Part shown: positions 11,446 through 23,686 of the stretch, piece by piece | How the letters are laid out: each line of letters opens with the position of its first letter | Numbering within the stretch: the stretch's first letter is position 1 | NCBI RefSeq assembly: GCF_963583255.1 | Contig: NC_084815.1 | Coordinates: 17,996,807 to 18,060,806 of the forward strand | Reading direction: 5' to 3' | Length of the DNA: 64,000 nt | Source of the DNA: Pyrus communis | Lineage: Eukaryota > Streptophyta > Magnoliopsida > Rosales > Rosaceae | Notes under the pieces: generated by a model | Databases searched by the model: none | Seen by the model: the letters and a program-made list of their open reading frames with translations, nothing else | Told to the model about the DNA's origin: nothing | Program-made: the position numbers and the translations under genes

Positions 11446-12700
11446 TTAACCACTTCATTTCATTGGGAGACATTCACCACTCCTACCCCCAACACTTTTG
11501 TCATAATTCATAAGGGCACACTTAGGAATGGGCAAATATCCACGAGTATGGGTAACCGCAGTTATCCGTCATTTAAAATTCACAGTTACGGTTATGGGTA
11601 ACCGTTTAAACAAATAAACAGTTATTGACATAAGCATTTACCCATGAAATTTAAATTGACGGTTATGAGGATTACTCGCGATTATAAATGGGTACCCGTT
11701 TGATTGTTTATTTTAATAAGTGTAAAATTTAGAGAAAAAACTAAAAACCCTGAAATTAATTGGGATACTAATCCAATTTACATTTTTTTGTAGGCCTTTT
11801 TTATGACAACGAGTCGATGAAACTTTGTGATTAGACGGACGGACGGACGGACTAAAGCATTAGAGTACTCGAAAATTTAGTGCTGTAAACTTTGTGGTAA
11901 TGGAAATTTGGAAAGTTTCAACATCTTTGTTTTTTGATTAATTTTTGCTAGTTATACTTGTGTGGATTAGAAAATACAGATAGTTTCCAACATTTAAGCT
12001 CAAATCCTGTTGATCGAAGCAATCATGATCGTAGGTAGTAGCCCCATTTAACATGTCCTAATCCTTACTCATACCTCTATCTCTACTCGGGTTTTGGATA
12101 GGTGATGCCCAAAGGGTTTTCACATTGTTGAGCATTGATGAATTTGAACAGACCCGTAATACCACAAGAAGCTTTGACAAACAATGTTCAAGTCTTTTCC
12201 AAACATTGCTTCTAATACATAAACTTAGTCCACAATGGCAGCTAATGAACATTTTGTTTCTATTTACCTATAAATGGGTAAAAATCATGTAAATGGGTGA
12301 AAAAAATGGTAGATGAGTAAAAAACAGTAAACGGGTAAATGAGTAAGCGAGTATCCGGTTATGGTTATATGGGTATGCGGTTATGAACACGGTCAACTAT
12401 TTATAAATGGTTATGGTTATGGGTATAAATATAATTGTTTATGTAATTACCCAAAGGGTAAATACTTATGCGGATAAAGGCTTAAACGGTTATGAGTAAT
12501 ACCCGCGATTACCTGCCCGCTACAAACATTGCCCATCCCTAAGCACACCTTGTGAAAGAGGTGATTTGACCCACAAATCTACAACTTACAGATTCCCAAT
12601 GGTCCAATTTAACCACTTCATTTCATTGGGAGGAAATCACCAATCCTACCCCAACACTTTTATCCTAATTCATAAGGGCACACCTTGTGAAAGAGAAGAA
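11446..12700. repeat. Tandem duplication split by a hAT-like insertion
   Basis: The segment AATTTAACCACTTCATTTCA...CATAAGGGCACAC occurs at 11446-11521 and again at about 12606-12682. The downstream part (CACACCTTGTGAAAGAG) follows at 12544 and 12680. The second copy is uninterrupted and shows the sequence before insertion. Confidence 0.8.
11523..12541. mobile_element. Non-autonomous hAT-like element, 1019 bp
   Basis: The ends TAGGAATGGGCAA and, in complement, TAGGGATGGGCAA form hAT-type terminal inverted repeats. Flanks GGCACACT (11515-11522) and AGCACACC (12542-12549) fit an 8-bp target duplication of GGCACACC, the sequence seen intact in the neighbouring uninterrupted copy near 12680. The subterminal regions are dense in GGTTATGGGTA/GGGTAACCG motifs in both orientations. 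No transposase is recognised inside. Confidence 0.8.
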
Positions 12701-13078
12701 ACAGAAATAAGGTCAATGATAAGGTCAGCTAGTAAGGCAAATGTCTGTGAAGTAGGATAGAGACTTACATTTCATCCTCGAGTTTTAGATAATAATATAA
12801 TGTCATGCAAAAAGATAATATATAAAATATTGTATTATTGGTCAGGATATGCGAGAAAGTTATAAAATGTCCGCATATGACAGTCTTTCCCGTCAACTAG
12901 CCAAATCATGTGTCCCATATGGTGATCAATATTCTAATTCGTTTGCCTCGCTCTATATCAAGCACTTCCTTCCAGATTCTGCCCTCCTACCAATTCAGAA
13001 AAGTTTTTATTTATTTGGTTGGTACTTTTGCAAGTGGTTGAAATTATATAAAAACAAAGACCATAACATGAAATATTA
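12700..13078. other. Intergenic, nothing recognised
   Basis: A short open frame (12849-13079) has no family features and is treated as chance. Confidence 0.45.
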
Positions 13079-13845
13079 GGAGTGGTTCTGTATAAGATCC
13101 CAAATCGAAAATGAGATTCCGAATCTCAAATCGAAAATTTTTAGGATAAGAATTCAAAGACCAATTTTGTATCAAAATTTCGGTATTCCTAATTTTCGGG
13201 GTTCCTGAAATGTTTTCGGTATTTCATAATGGATTGGGATTGGATTTTGGGTTTTGGGCCTTTGAGTTTTTCGGTTGAAATTTGAGATTTTTGTTTTTAT
13301 GTGGGCTAAAATTTGGATTTTTTACCTCATATTAATTTGAGTTTTTTAATTAAAATTTAGCCTGCATAAAAAAAATCTCAAATTTTAGGTTTTTTAACTC
13401 ATATTAATCAAAATGTGGGCTAAAATTTGGGCTTTTGGTATCTCGAAATGTTCTCCAATTTCATATTAATTGAAATTTAGGTTTTTTTTCTCATATTAAT
13501 TTGAAATTTCACACCAATTGAAATGCCAACTCATTTATACCAAAGTCAAATTGATGTTCCAAACTACTTAATTTCATACTTCTATTTCTAATTATTTTAT
13601 TATCAAACTACTTAAATTCAACATTCAACATGCATGCAACCAATATATATATATATATATATATTGGTTTGGTTCGGGATTCTCGAACTATTGAATATGT
13701 AATCTCAATTCCCGTACCAAAAGGTTCGGGATCAATTTGGTATTGATCCCAAAATTTTTGGTATTATCGGTTGACGAATTTTTCAGTATGGAATTGGGAT
13801 TTTTTTGGTTCGGGATTTTTCGGGAAAATTTTATAGCCCTAGATA
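13079..13845. mobile_element. Possible hAT-like non-autonomous element
   Basis: The left TAGGAGTGGTTCTGTATAAG and the right end, in complement, TAGGGCTATAAAATTTTCCC resemble the TAGGG(C/T)TGGTTCGGTA ends common in plant hAT-like MITEs. The interior repeats GGTTCGGGATTTTCGG-like motifs and contains a TA microsatellite at 13643-13664. No clear 8-bp duplication is seen. Confidence 0.4.
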
Positions 13846-13971
13846 TTTCTACCAAGTCTGAAATTTCTAGTGATAAGATATATTCATGTGGTTTTGGAAT
13901 TTGTAGGCTTGTGAGCAGAGAAAAATGACGAGGATAGATCCGTCCAAGTACTAATTTCTGCACTTTGTGGG

Positions 13972-13982
13972 CTATATATATT
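13972..13982 (+). promoter_or_regulatory. Candidate TATA box for the YSL gene
   Basis: CTATATATATT lies about 320 bp before the chosen ATG. This would give a leader of roughly 290 nt, perhaps with an intron. Assignment is by position only. Confidence 0.4.
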
Positions 13983-14299
13983 CATCAAGGAAGCATCCTT
14001 TTTCTCTCTGTCTAGTTCACTGCAATAGGCAGCACCAAATATTTTCATCCACTTTTCAAGATTATGTAATTTCATAGCCAAGCTAGTCTAGTCTTGAGCT
14101 CGAGGATCGGAAAAAGAGAGGACTAAAATAAAACAACTCAAGGGTACGTTCATGCATGAGTGATCTCCTAAGAAGTTCTCGTATTGCATCCTCTTCTTTC
14201 TATTCATTAAAAAAAAAAGGTAATTTGATGCATGGATTCCCTTTGAAACTCTCTTTTTGTTCCCATTGCCTGACAAACAAGCAACAGGACTTTGAAGCC

Positions 14300-17032
14300 A
14301 TGAACATGGAGCTGGAAGCAAGGGAGAAGAAGGAGATAGAGAGGGATGACATGGAAGAAGAGACAATAGTTCAATCCGAGGGGCCGGTTGGGACAATTCT
14401 TCCATGGACACAGCAGCTAACATTCCGAGGAGTCGTTGCGAGCATAGTGATTGGAATGGCGTACAGTGTGATAGCTATGAAGCTAAACCTCACAACTGGG
14501 ATTGTTCCTCATCTCAATGTCTCTGCTGCTCTCCTCGCGTTCTTGTTCATCCGAACGTGGGCGAACCTGCTCAAGAAGGCAGGATTTAATTCGAAACCCT
14601 TCACTCGGCAGGAGAATACTATGATTCAGACTTGTGCAGTTGCTTGTTATAGTATTGCTGTGGGAGGTACTTTTAAGTTTCCTTGTATGTTATATTAATT
14701 TGTAAATTAATGTTTCTTAAGCATTATATAACTTTATACATTGTTTTGTTAAACAGGTGGATTTGCGTCTTATTTGTTGGGATTAAACAGGAAGACATAT
14801 CTGCTGTCAGGTGTGAACACAGAAGGAAACCCTGCAACTGCTGTTAAGGAGCCTGGGCTTGGTTGGATGACTGGCTTCCTTTTTCTTGTCTGTTTTGTTG
14901 GCCTTTTTGTCTTGATTCCTCTAAGAAAGGTACTGATTGTATGGTCTTTGTTTTTTTTTTAATCTCGTTATTTTACGAGCGATATTCGGAAGATTCAAAC
15001 TCTGGGAACCTTTGGGTTAGGTTAAATGATGTTAATCACTTGAGGATTTGAACTCAAGATCTCCGGCTCAGGATAAATAATGTTAATCACTTGAGCTGTA
15101 AGCTCCTTGCCGTCTTCAGTTACTTGTTTGACTGAAGACTTCGAGGAGATGAATATGTTTTCATTTTCCTTTTAAGTAGATTTTTATATGGATTTTTTGT
15201 TTATTCACAGATTATGATAGTTGACTTGAAGTTGACTTATCCAAGTGGTTTGGCAACTGCGGTTCTCATCAATGGCTTCCATACTCAGGGAGATAAAATG
15301 GCTAAGTAAACATCTGCCAACACTTCTCTTTATCTCTCCTTTGAAAGCCATATATGTTTTTTTTATAATAGAAACGATATTAAAACTCGGTGCATATGGG
15401 AGAGCAGATCCGTTCTAACCAATGTAGTTACGCCACATCTGCTCTTAAAAAGCCCTATTAGAAGCAAAACTCAACCCAAGTTATGATCATTTGCAGGAAG
15501 CAAATAAATGGCTTCATGAAGTATTTTTCTGTCAGCTTCCTGTGGGGATTCTTCAAGTGGTTTTACAGTGCTAGAGCAGAATGTGGATTCTCACAATTCC
15601 CCACGTTCGGATTGCAAGCTTGGAAAAACACGTACAAAAAATCGATCACTCATTTGTTTCTCCCTGCTTCTGCTTGCTGTTAGTGATCCTTTACAATTTG
15701 CTGCTATCTGCTGCAGGTTCTACTTCGATTTCAACATGACCTTCGTCGGAGCAGGCATGATATGTTCACATCTAGTAAACCTGTCCTTACTTTTCGGGTC
15801 TGTGATCTCTTTCGGTCTACTGTGGCCGCTCATAGGCCGGCGTAAAGGACATTGGTTCCCGGAGAGTTTAGACGAAAACGACATGAAGAGTTTGTACGGT
15901 TACAAGGTTTTTCTCGCAGTTGCCCTAATACTTGGTGACGGTCTTTACAATTTCGTCAAGATTCTGGTTTGCACCATTGTTAATATTTATGTCAGATTGA
16001 AAAACAAGAATCTCCAATTGGGTAATAAAATCAGCCTCTTAATTTCCTTTTGTTTCATGCTGCTGTGTTGTTTTACTTAAAAGTTTTGCTAATCAGCTTC
16101 TTCTCCCTGCAGATGTCGAGGGCAAGGTGAAGCCGATCGAAAAAAAACAAAACGAAATCTTCCTCAGCGAAAACATCCCCACGTGGGTTGCAGTCACCGG
16201 ATACGTTGTCTTTTCCATCATTTCCGTAATCACAATCCCGATGATGTTCCCGGAGCTCAAATGGTATTATGTTATAGTAGCCTACCTGCTTGCTCCATCT
16301 CTGGCGTTCTGCAATGCTTATGGAGCTGGTCTAACCGATCTAAACATGTCCTACAACTACGGAAAAGTTGCCCTCTTTGTGCTGGCAGCAATGACGGGAA
16401 AAGAGCACGGCGTGGTGGCGGGGCTTGCGGGCTGCGGCGTCATCAAATCGGTCGTCAACGTGGCATGTATTCTGATGCAAGATCTCAAGACAGCCCATCT
16501 AACCTTCACCTCTCCCAGGGCAATGTTTGTGAGCCAAGCCCTTGGCACTGTACTAGGCTGTGTGACAGCTCCTCTCAGCTTCTTCCTATTCTACAAGGCG
16601 TTCGATGTGGGAAACCCGCACGGAGAATTCAAGGCTCCTTACGCCTTGATCTACAGAAACATGGCGATCCTAGGCGTTCAAGGCTTCTCGGCGCTGCCTC
16701 AGCATTGCCTGCAGCTCTGCTATGGCTTTTTTGCTTTCGCGGTTCTAGTTAACATAGTCAGAGATTTTTCACCGAAGATCGGAAAATGGATGCCACTTCC
16801 GATGGTCATGGGCGTTCCATTTCTAGTTGGGGCATACTTTGCCATAGACATGTGCCTTGGGAGTCTGATTGTGTTTGTATGGCACAAGATTAACAGCAAG
16901 AAGGCTGTGCTAATAGTTCCAGCGGTTGCTTCTGGATTGATTTGCGGCGAAGGGTTGTGGACTCTCCCCGCATCGGTTCTTGCTCTGGCCAAAGTAAAAC
17001 CCCCAATGTGCATGAAATTTTTGGGTTCCTAG
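14300..17032 (+). CDS. YSL3-like: YSL-type metal-nicotianamine transporter
   Basis: Six exons: 14300-14666, 14757-14929, 15211-15305, 15497-15631, 15717-16021, 16113-17032. They total 1995 nt (664 aa) and every border is GT/AG. The protein belongs to the oligopeptide transporter family, with about 14 membrane segments, and moves Fe, Zn or Cu bound to nicotianamine across the plasma membrane, usually in vascular tissue. Landmarks are an acidic N-terminus, [87 protein letters not shown] and the terminal [11 protein letters not shown]. The [18 protein letters not shown] block and the overall pattern favour the YSL1/2/3 clade over YSL5/7/8. The start was chosen at 14300 to match family N-termini; the frame stays open to an ATG at 14156, so a 48-residue extension cannot be excluded. 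Intron 2 carries a SINE-like insert. Confidence 0.93.
14948..15104 (-). mobile_element. SINE-like insert in YSL intron 2
   Basis: On the - strand a box A-like CAGCTCAAGTGATTA (near 15095) and a box B-like GAGTTCAAATCC (near 15050) are followed by an A-rich tail (the T run at 14949-14960). A 25-bp motif around GATGTTAATCACTTGAG is present twice. No target duplication could be fixed. It differs from SINE family A. Confidence 0.45.
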
Positions 17033-17045
17033 AGTGAAAACGCTT

Positions 17046-17091
<46 letters not shown>
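17046..17091. repeat. TA microsatellite after the YSL stop codon
   Basis: About 22 TA units start 14 bases beyond the stop, inside the probable 3' UTR. Confidence 0.9.
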
Positions 17092-17092
<1 letters not shown>

Positions 17093-17099
17093 GTGGTTA

Positions 17100-17422
17100 G
17101 TGAGAAATGGGTACAAAAAACTAAAGGGCACATCATAGCAATTAGTATTTAGTATAGGGAAGAATGGTAGCAAGTTGTATCCGATCCTACACAATAAAAA
17201 TTTATTCTTGTCACCGAGGTAAAACTTAAGAAGAGATACAAAAAGTGGTTCAACAGAGTGAAATCTGACTATGCAAAGAAAAATTGCATTGGTTGTGTCA
17301 AAAAATGCGTAATTTACAGAGTTTATTCAAACAAGTCATTCTCAATCGGAAAATTATACATCACTCGAAACAAAATCAAGGAACTGATGATACATTAAAA
17401 GAAAAATAAAAACTAAGTTAAA
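17100..17422. other. Tail-to-tail intergenic space between YSL and HLB1
   Basis: Roughly 390 bp separates the two stop codons. It should hold both 3' UTRs. No further element is seen. Confidence 0.5.
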
Positions 17423-19841
17423 TCAGCCTGTTACTATACCTGCCAGAACATCACTCTTACCCCGAGCATAGATGGTGTAAACTAGACGGATTGCATCAAG
17501 CCATCCATCAAGGAATTCCCATGAATCAGCAACCTGGAGGTTGGACATTCGCATTAGAATCAGTTTTTCATATACATATGCAATGTTTTTAGTTCACTTT
17601 ATATATATATACGGTCGAAAAAATTCTATGATTTGTAGCCACCACAAAGAACAAAAGAACTTCTCTTCATATAAAGAATTTTATCTGTTACGAAGGGCAT
17701 TCCTTACCAGATAGACGGGTCCATGAATTGTATCAATGCAAAGGCCTGCACCAGGTGGTAAAGTCAGATCACCACATGCTGAAACAGAAACGATATCTGG
17801 AACCTCAACTTTTATAGCTGCTTCTACTGATCTGCCTGACATGCCTTGGGGTACATTCTTTGCCTCACTTTTGCTAACCTGCTGAAAGGAGGTAGATGAA
17901 CAGAAAGAACACAAATAAGTAACAAATAGATAAAGAATACACTTGTGGCACAAGCAAGGAAAGTTACTACAACTAATTCAGTAATTGAATGAGCAGATGA
18001 TTTTTCTTCGCTTAATATACACTAGAAAATGATAAAGATTACCTGTTGAAGCCCTTCATTATTCAAAATAAACTCCGATCGTTTCCAATCACTATGAGGT
18101 GCAATTGGTTTTCCCGCTGGCGGTGCAGTAAGATATCCAACTTTAAGATATGGTAAAGGAAGCTGTAAAGATTAGAAATCGTCATGTAAGCAAACCAAAT
18201 AAAAATATCTCAACCAACTAGATTAAGCAGACATCAAGGTATGACCACTGAAAGATTTGGGAGATTAAGTCTTGAAGATCATGGAATAATCAAGAACGCA
18301 CATCATGTACGGTACTGTCATAAGGACCACTTCACAATGGAGAACCGGTAGAGACCCAATCTCATAACTGACCAAAAGTATTTCTACAGAAGCCTAAGGG
18401 GTTTATTGAAATTGGTATTAGTTCTTACCATTGATCGCACCAGCCGCAAGGCACTACTGTAAACCTGTAAATAATTAATCACACAAAAACTTAGCATACA
18501 CAAATCAAAATGAATATCCTTCAACCTAGAAGGAAAAATAAAACCAAGTAAATTTTATGTCTCTCTCACTTAAGTGTTGTCCTTTTCTCCAAATAAATAT
18601 CAAATCAAATTGATAGAGAAAGAAAACAATGGGAACCTTACATTGTAATTTGGTTTCAAAGCATGTGCAGCTGCAATGTAGATAGCCGATTGACTATACA
18701 ACTCATTAGGTGAAACTTCTTTGGGATGTCCAGATCCCCCAGTTCTTAGTGTGTCCTCAGCTAATCCATACTGCAAGTAAGAAAAAACCAAGTTTTGGTA
18801 ATTCAAGTTTCAGGGGACTAGTAAATAAGAGAACCAGTGGTTTCTTGATCCACTATAGAGGAAACCGAGAATCCATTTAAATTATGAATGGAGTACCATA
18901 TTATCCTAAATTATTAAGATAAGTAACAAACTAACCAATACAGTTCCAAGGTTGTAAATTGCTCTATGGAAATCAAACTGCAGCTGGATAGCTGCACGGA
19001 ACTGCACCAGAAGAAAGTGACACAAGTCATGACAGTATAAATGAGAAACAAACACTTCAAAGATGAAAATAAGTTTCTGGTTTCCCATCCACATTCATTC
19101 AATCATTCTGATATCTCCAAAAATTTATTATTTGGTACCTTACTTATTGCAGATCTTACAATTGTTTGCTTTTCTCGTGCAGGAACAATTGCGCTGAGTT
19201 CCTAAATTGTATAATTGTTTTATAAAAAAGTCAATTTGGAGTTGATGACATGTAACATATATATGCCGAGCAAGGAGAAAATTCAAAAAGATATTATTTC
19301 TTCTAAAATAAGTTAAATCAAAGTCAAATACTAATGCAATTTAAGATACCTGCAGAGCAAGCCCCCAGTTGTTAAGTGCCTGAAATATATGACATGGATT
19401 TAGTGCTAGGAAACAAAGGAGACAACGCAAATAAGTACATTTTTCCTTTCATCAAGTCAGAAGGTTTCATAATCTGTTTCTCTTTAAATAACTGTATATA
19501 ACGTTGATTTTTGTAAAATATCATAAGAAACAGGAATAAGCCTAATACAACAATTTCTTGAGTCATACCTGGGGACTGTTCCAGTTAAGCAACACTGCTT
19601 TTTCATAATTTTTTGTAGCCTGCAAATCAAATCAAGGGGTGGTAAAAATCACTTCATTTATTCGACTATGTTTTTCTTTAGGAATTAAAAATCAAATTGG
19701 TTATGATTTGACAAGAAATAAATAAAAGCTATCACCACTTGATGCCAGCACCACCACATCTAAGGAGAAGTAAAATTGATTTACGAAGCAAACTCCTAAT
19801 TTCCTAAAACCTCCAAAAGATCACCTAGTCCTAAGGCCTTT

Positions 19842-19874
<33 letters not shown>

Positions 19875-22359
19875 AAAAAAAAAGAATAAAACTAAAAAGC
19901 AGCAATTGCTCATGTTTCTATGCTATTATATTTTGAATATTAAAGTCATATCCAGCTTCCAAGTGTCAGAATACAGCTGCCAAGTGTAAGGCTGCCACAA
20001 CAGCAGCTGAAGGAGAAATTAACACAAGCAGCAACTTTTCTTAAGAGTTAAGACACAGAAAAAAGAAAGTAAATTCTATCTTGCAAGGCTGAAGCCCTCA
20101 AATTATGGTCTAACCTGCTTCCATAGTTCTTCAGCTTCCTTTGTACGACCACGCATTTTTGCCCGATCAGAGATAGCAATAGCCCAATTATAGAAAGCCT
20201 GGCAAGTTATAATCACGCATTATTTTCACTCTCACACAAGTGAGAATTTTTATTTTTTTATTTTTTATTTTTTTATTTTTTTGAGAAGAACACACAAGTG
20301 AGATAATTAATCAGAAATTATGAAAAGATCATCAACAAACATATAGACACCTTCTGAAGTGCCCTATCATAGCACTTTCAAGATTACTAATTTCACTAGT
20401 TATTTGATGATATTATATTGGAAAAGGATATGTAAACATACATCATGAAGTGTTGGGCACAGACGGGTAGCCTCATCATACTTTCTGCAAGCCTCCTCAA
20501 GCAAAGCATCCTTAGAAGGATTAGTAGAATCTGGACTAACATTATCTGCACTTTCCTGCGTTCCAAATGAGGATCATTTAGATAGTAAATTGAATTGACA
20601 CTGGTGCACCTAAGAGGAAGACAAAATGTCCTTAAAAAAAATATTCAAGTGACAGTTCACGTTATGTAAGCATTTATAAAGAAGCTGAAACATCTAAAGG
20701 TGCATAACTGGAGGAAAGAGCTAACATAATGAAGGTACTTACAGCTTTTTTCATACCACGCATCTGACCCAAGTGGAAAATATTGACTAATGTATAGACT
20801 ATAGGGAGTTGGAAAACGTTGGCTAATGTAGAATGGGTTATTTAGTGTAGAAAACACACTGGGGTAGACAAAGTTTCAGTGCGTTATTCTTTACTACCAG
20901 GTGCCTCGAAACCCATATAAACTAAAACCATTCTCACAGTTGCATTGCTAAGAAATAGTTAATATCAGAGAAAGCCGTCTGGTTGAAATTTGATAAGCAG
21001 AAACCATAATTAAATGCAACCAAATATCAAACAGGACCGTATCGCAAACCTGAAGAACCAGCGCCCAATTGTAAAGTGCGTCATAATCATCTGGATTTCT
21101 CTCTATTGTACTAGCATACCTACAAAATTTAAGTACAGATAAGAATTCCAGGAAAGCAACACCCAAAAGACATTATGCGGTTGCAAACTTCGCATAGTTC
21201 TGGAAAGAAATATAAGAAAAGAGAAGTATGACCATGCACATTGCAAACAACTTAAACTTTGTATCAGTACTAAAATATAGGATTATACTATTACCTACGA
21301 GCTGACAAGTAAGAAGGAAAGACAAAGAATACAATACCTCTTAGCAGCAAAAGTAAGAACCCGTTGGCGAGACCGACCGTCATCATCGGTACCAGTAACG
21401 CTGTTGATCAACTCCATTGCAGCATTGTTCTGCTCTGAGTGTTGCTCCTGTGGGCTTTCTTCACTGATACAATTCAAACCGACAAATTGGCAAATACAGT
21501 ACAAAGGTGATCAACTACAATGACCATCCATAATTAAAACTGATCATTTTCGTCAAAAGCAGAGACATGTAAATCGAGCTACCCAATTTAATGTTCCAAT
21601 TTTCATCATTAACCCATTACAATGACCATACAAAACTTACATTTTTACCGCCCCTAACACAAATTCCATTCACTAATAATTTGATCCACAACTAAAACTG
21701 ATTAATTTCGTCGAAATAGAGACATGCTAATCCACCATAACAATTCAAAGTTCAAATATCTATCCTCCTTCATGTGAATTCCAGTATTCGAAAACCCGAA
21801 AGTGGGAATTGCAGAAAAAGATCATGAATTGAACTAATTCTCCACATTGAACGAAATTCAAGCACAACAAACAGAATTTTGCACAATTACACGGCCAAAA
21901 GAATCAAAATTTAAAATTCAAATTAAGGAATGCAGACCTGTAACTGTAAGGGGAGCTGGAACCATTAACGACGTCGTTTGATTGGTCATTTTTCAAGCCA
22001 CTAAGCAGGTCTCTCATCGTGAATGTACGGCTTCCTTCGTCTTTCTTCAGCTCCGGATGCGCAGCTCCTGGGCTGTGTGATTGGATCGAGGCTTCGACCA
22101 CTTCGTTCACCTTCGGATCCGCGGCATCGGCCACCACCGGTTCGTGTTCGGGTAGAGGTTCCGGTCTAGCTTCGGCCTCCGGCACTGGCTCGGGTTTAGC
22201 TTCCGGTTCAGGCACCGGTTCCGGTTGCATTTCGGGCTCCGGCGCTGGTGCTGGTTCAGCTTCGAGTTCAGGCTCTGATTCGGATTCGGGTTTGGGATTT
22301 GTTGTCGGATCTGGTACGAGTCCGTTCTGGACGTGCAGTTGTTCGGTGGTGGTGGACAT
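17423..22359 (-). CDS. HLB1: HLB1-type TPR protein
   Basis: Fourteen exons on the - strand, from 22359 down: 21938-22359, 21338-21463, 21050-21119, 20442-20555, 20115-20198, 19569-19619, 19350-19379, 19139-19201, 18936-19001, 18642-18770, 18429-18464, 18043-18162, 17708-17878, 17423-17533. They total 1593 nt (530 aa), with all borders GT/AG and phases agreeing. The N-terminus (about residues 15-80) is a Pro/Glu repeat tract. The middle has TPR helices such as [46 protein letters not shown] and [16 protein letters not shown]. The C-terminal part holds [20 protein letters not shown] and [24 protein letters not shown], reminiscent of a PH-like fold. In Arabidopsis the family member is a trans-Golgi/early endosome protein linked to actin and vesicle traffic. 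The name rests on recalled similarity. One exon is only 30 bp. Confidence 0.87.
19840..19882. repeat. Poly-T tract with an adjoining A run in an HLB1 intron
   Basis: About 27 T residues are followed closely by AATAAAAAAAAAAG. This may be the tail of a decayed retroposon, but no head is visible. Confidence 0.6.
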
Positions 22360-22426
22360 TGTGGGAGATCGGAGGAGGGCTCGGATTTGGAAGAGTGATC
22401 CGACTGTGAAGTTACAGAGAGGTCGT

Positions 22427-22445
22427 AGAGAGAGAGAGAGAGAGA
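22427..22445. repeat. GA/CT tract in the HLB1 leader
   Basis: A short (GA)n, or CT on the transcribed strand, lies about 70-90 bp upstream of the HLB1 ATG. Such Y-patch/CT microsatellites are common at plant core promoters. Confidence 0.6.
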
Positions 22446-22499
22446 TCCGTTGCTCAAAGTTAGACTTTGAGCAAAGTAAAAATTAAGCGGCCGTACGGA

Positions 22500-23686
22500 T
22501 CCCGGAGGAGTTAAATTGAAGTAACCAACTCATAACACAGTAAAAATTTGTATTTTGGCAAGTTGCAACGTTTTCTTCGGATCAGTCTTTCAAATCAGAA
22601 AAATAAAAAAAGAATTCAACCATACATCTTAATGGCTAAATGGTATTTAAATCGAATAGATTATAAATTAGAGAGTGTTGTTCACACATCCTATTTTGTC
22701 TTCTACACATTCCTACTAATTTTTGTTCTGAAATCATCTTCAATTTATTCGGATTAATTTTTGTTTTTTAATTATCTTCAATTCATTCACTCTAACAGCA
22801 TGAAATTGAGAAAGTAAGAGAAATAAAATTGTATGTGTGAATAGTACCACCGTTTGTGAGGGCTTCCCTACGAATGGGAAGAGACTTACTGGAAACAAGA
22901 ATGTCAAGGTGGCATGTCAAACCCATCACGTCACGTGTAACCATGTATGTCAACTTTCGCACATAGCATCTCCATTTCAGACAAGTCCTCGAGTAAGTTA
23001 TGCCATACTAAAAGTTTCCTCCGAAACAAACCATAAACTCTGAGTTTGAAGTATCTAATGGATCTATGGATTTTTTTGACGACTGCAAGGCTATAGCATT
23101 GCAAAATTGGACTGAATTATGAGTGGTATAAGAGGGTAACACCCATAGCTTTGCATGAATCAGATGCCAATCGCAAGATTTGAATTTGACGAAACATCTT
23201 AACTCAAAGAGAATCTGCCTTCTAACCGATTGTTTCTATTGTGTCTATATCTCAATGCGTGACGAGAAAGATGCAACGAAATATACAACCGGGGTCAGAT
23301 TGTAACTCCATTACTCGCTACCTTCTGATTGTCAACCACTGCCACCAAAAACACAACTTACTCAAGAAGAAAGTTCGTTCATAAATCAAAGTAAGGTTGT
23401 TGATCTGAATTTACTAATTCTGAATTGCTGCCAGTCACTCTGAAGGGCAACAGAGTGCGAGCAATACATTTTATATATGTAAATCCCATAATTTACTCCA
23501 ATACAGAATTTGCCTATCAGATGCTTGTTTCAAGCAAGTGCGAAACTCATCCCAAAGATCCCTTGCTTTCAAAGGGATCCCCACCAGGTGCAACAACAAA
23601 AAAAATAAAAATAACGAAAAGCAGAATCGGAGGGCGGGCGAGAGAGATAGCAAAAGATCAAAGCCTAGCATTAGCATTGGGTGTTT
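22500..23686. other. Intergenic between HLB1 and the TBC gene
   Basis: It contains the HLB1 promoter on one side and, probably from about 23400, the 3' UTR of the TBC gene. No bounded repeat or further gene is recognised. Confidence 0.5.

Noticed and set aside
12849..13079. 76-codon frame in the intergenic 12.8-13.1 kb
   Set aside because: No recognised motif; AT-rich surroundings; no splice signals linking it to anything.
16183..16752. 189-codon frame overlapping the last YSL exon
   Set aside because: It is a shifted frame of the well-supported YSL exon 6.
22019..22486. Long + strand open frame opposite HLB1 exon 1, rich in Gly/Ser
   Set aside because: It is the complement of the Pro/Glu repeat tract of HLB1, whose exon phases and family features fit the - strand.
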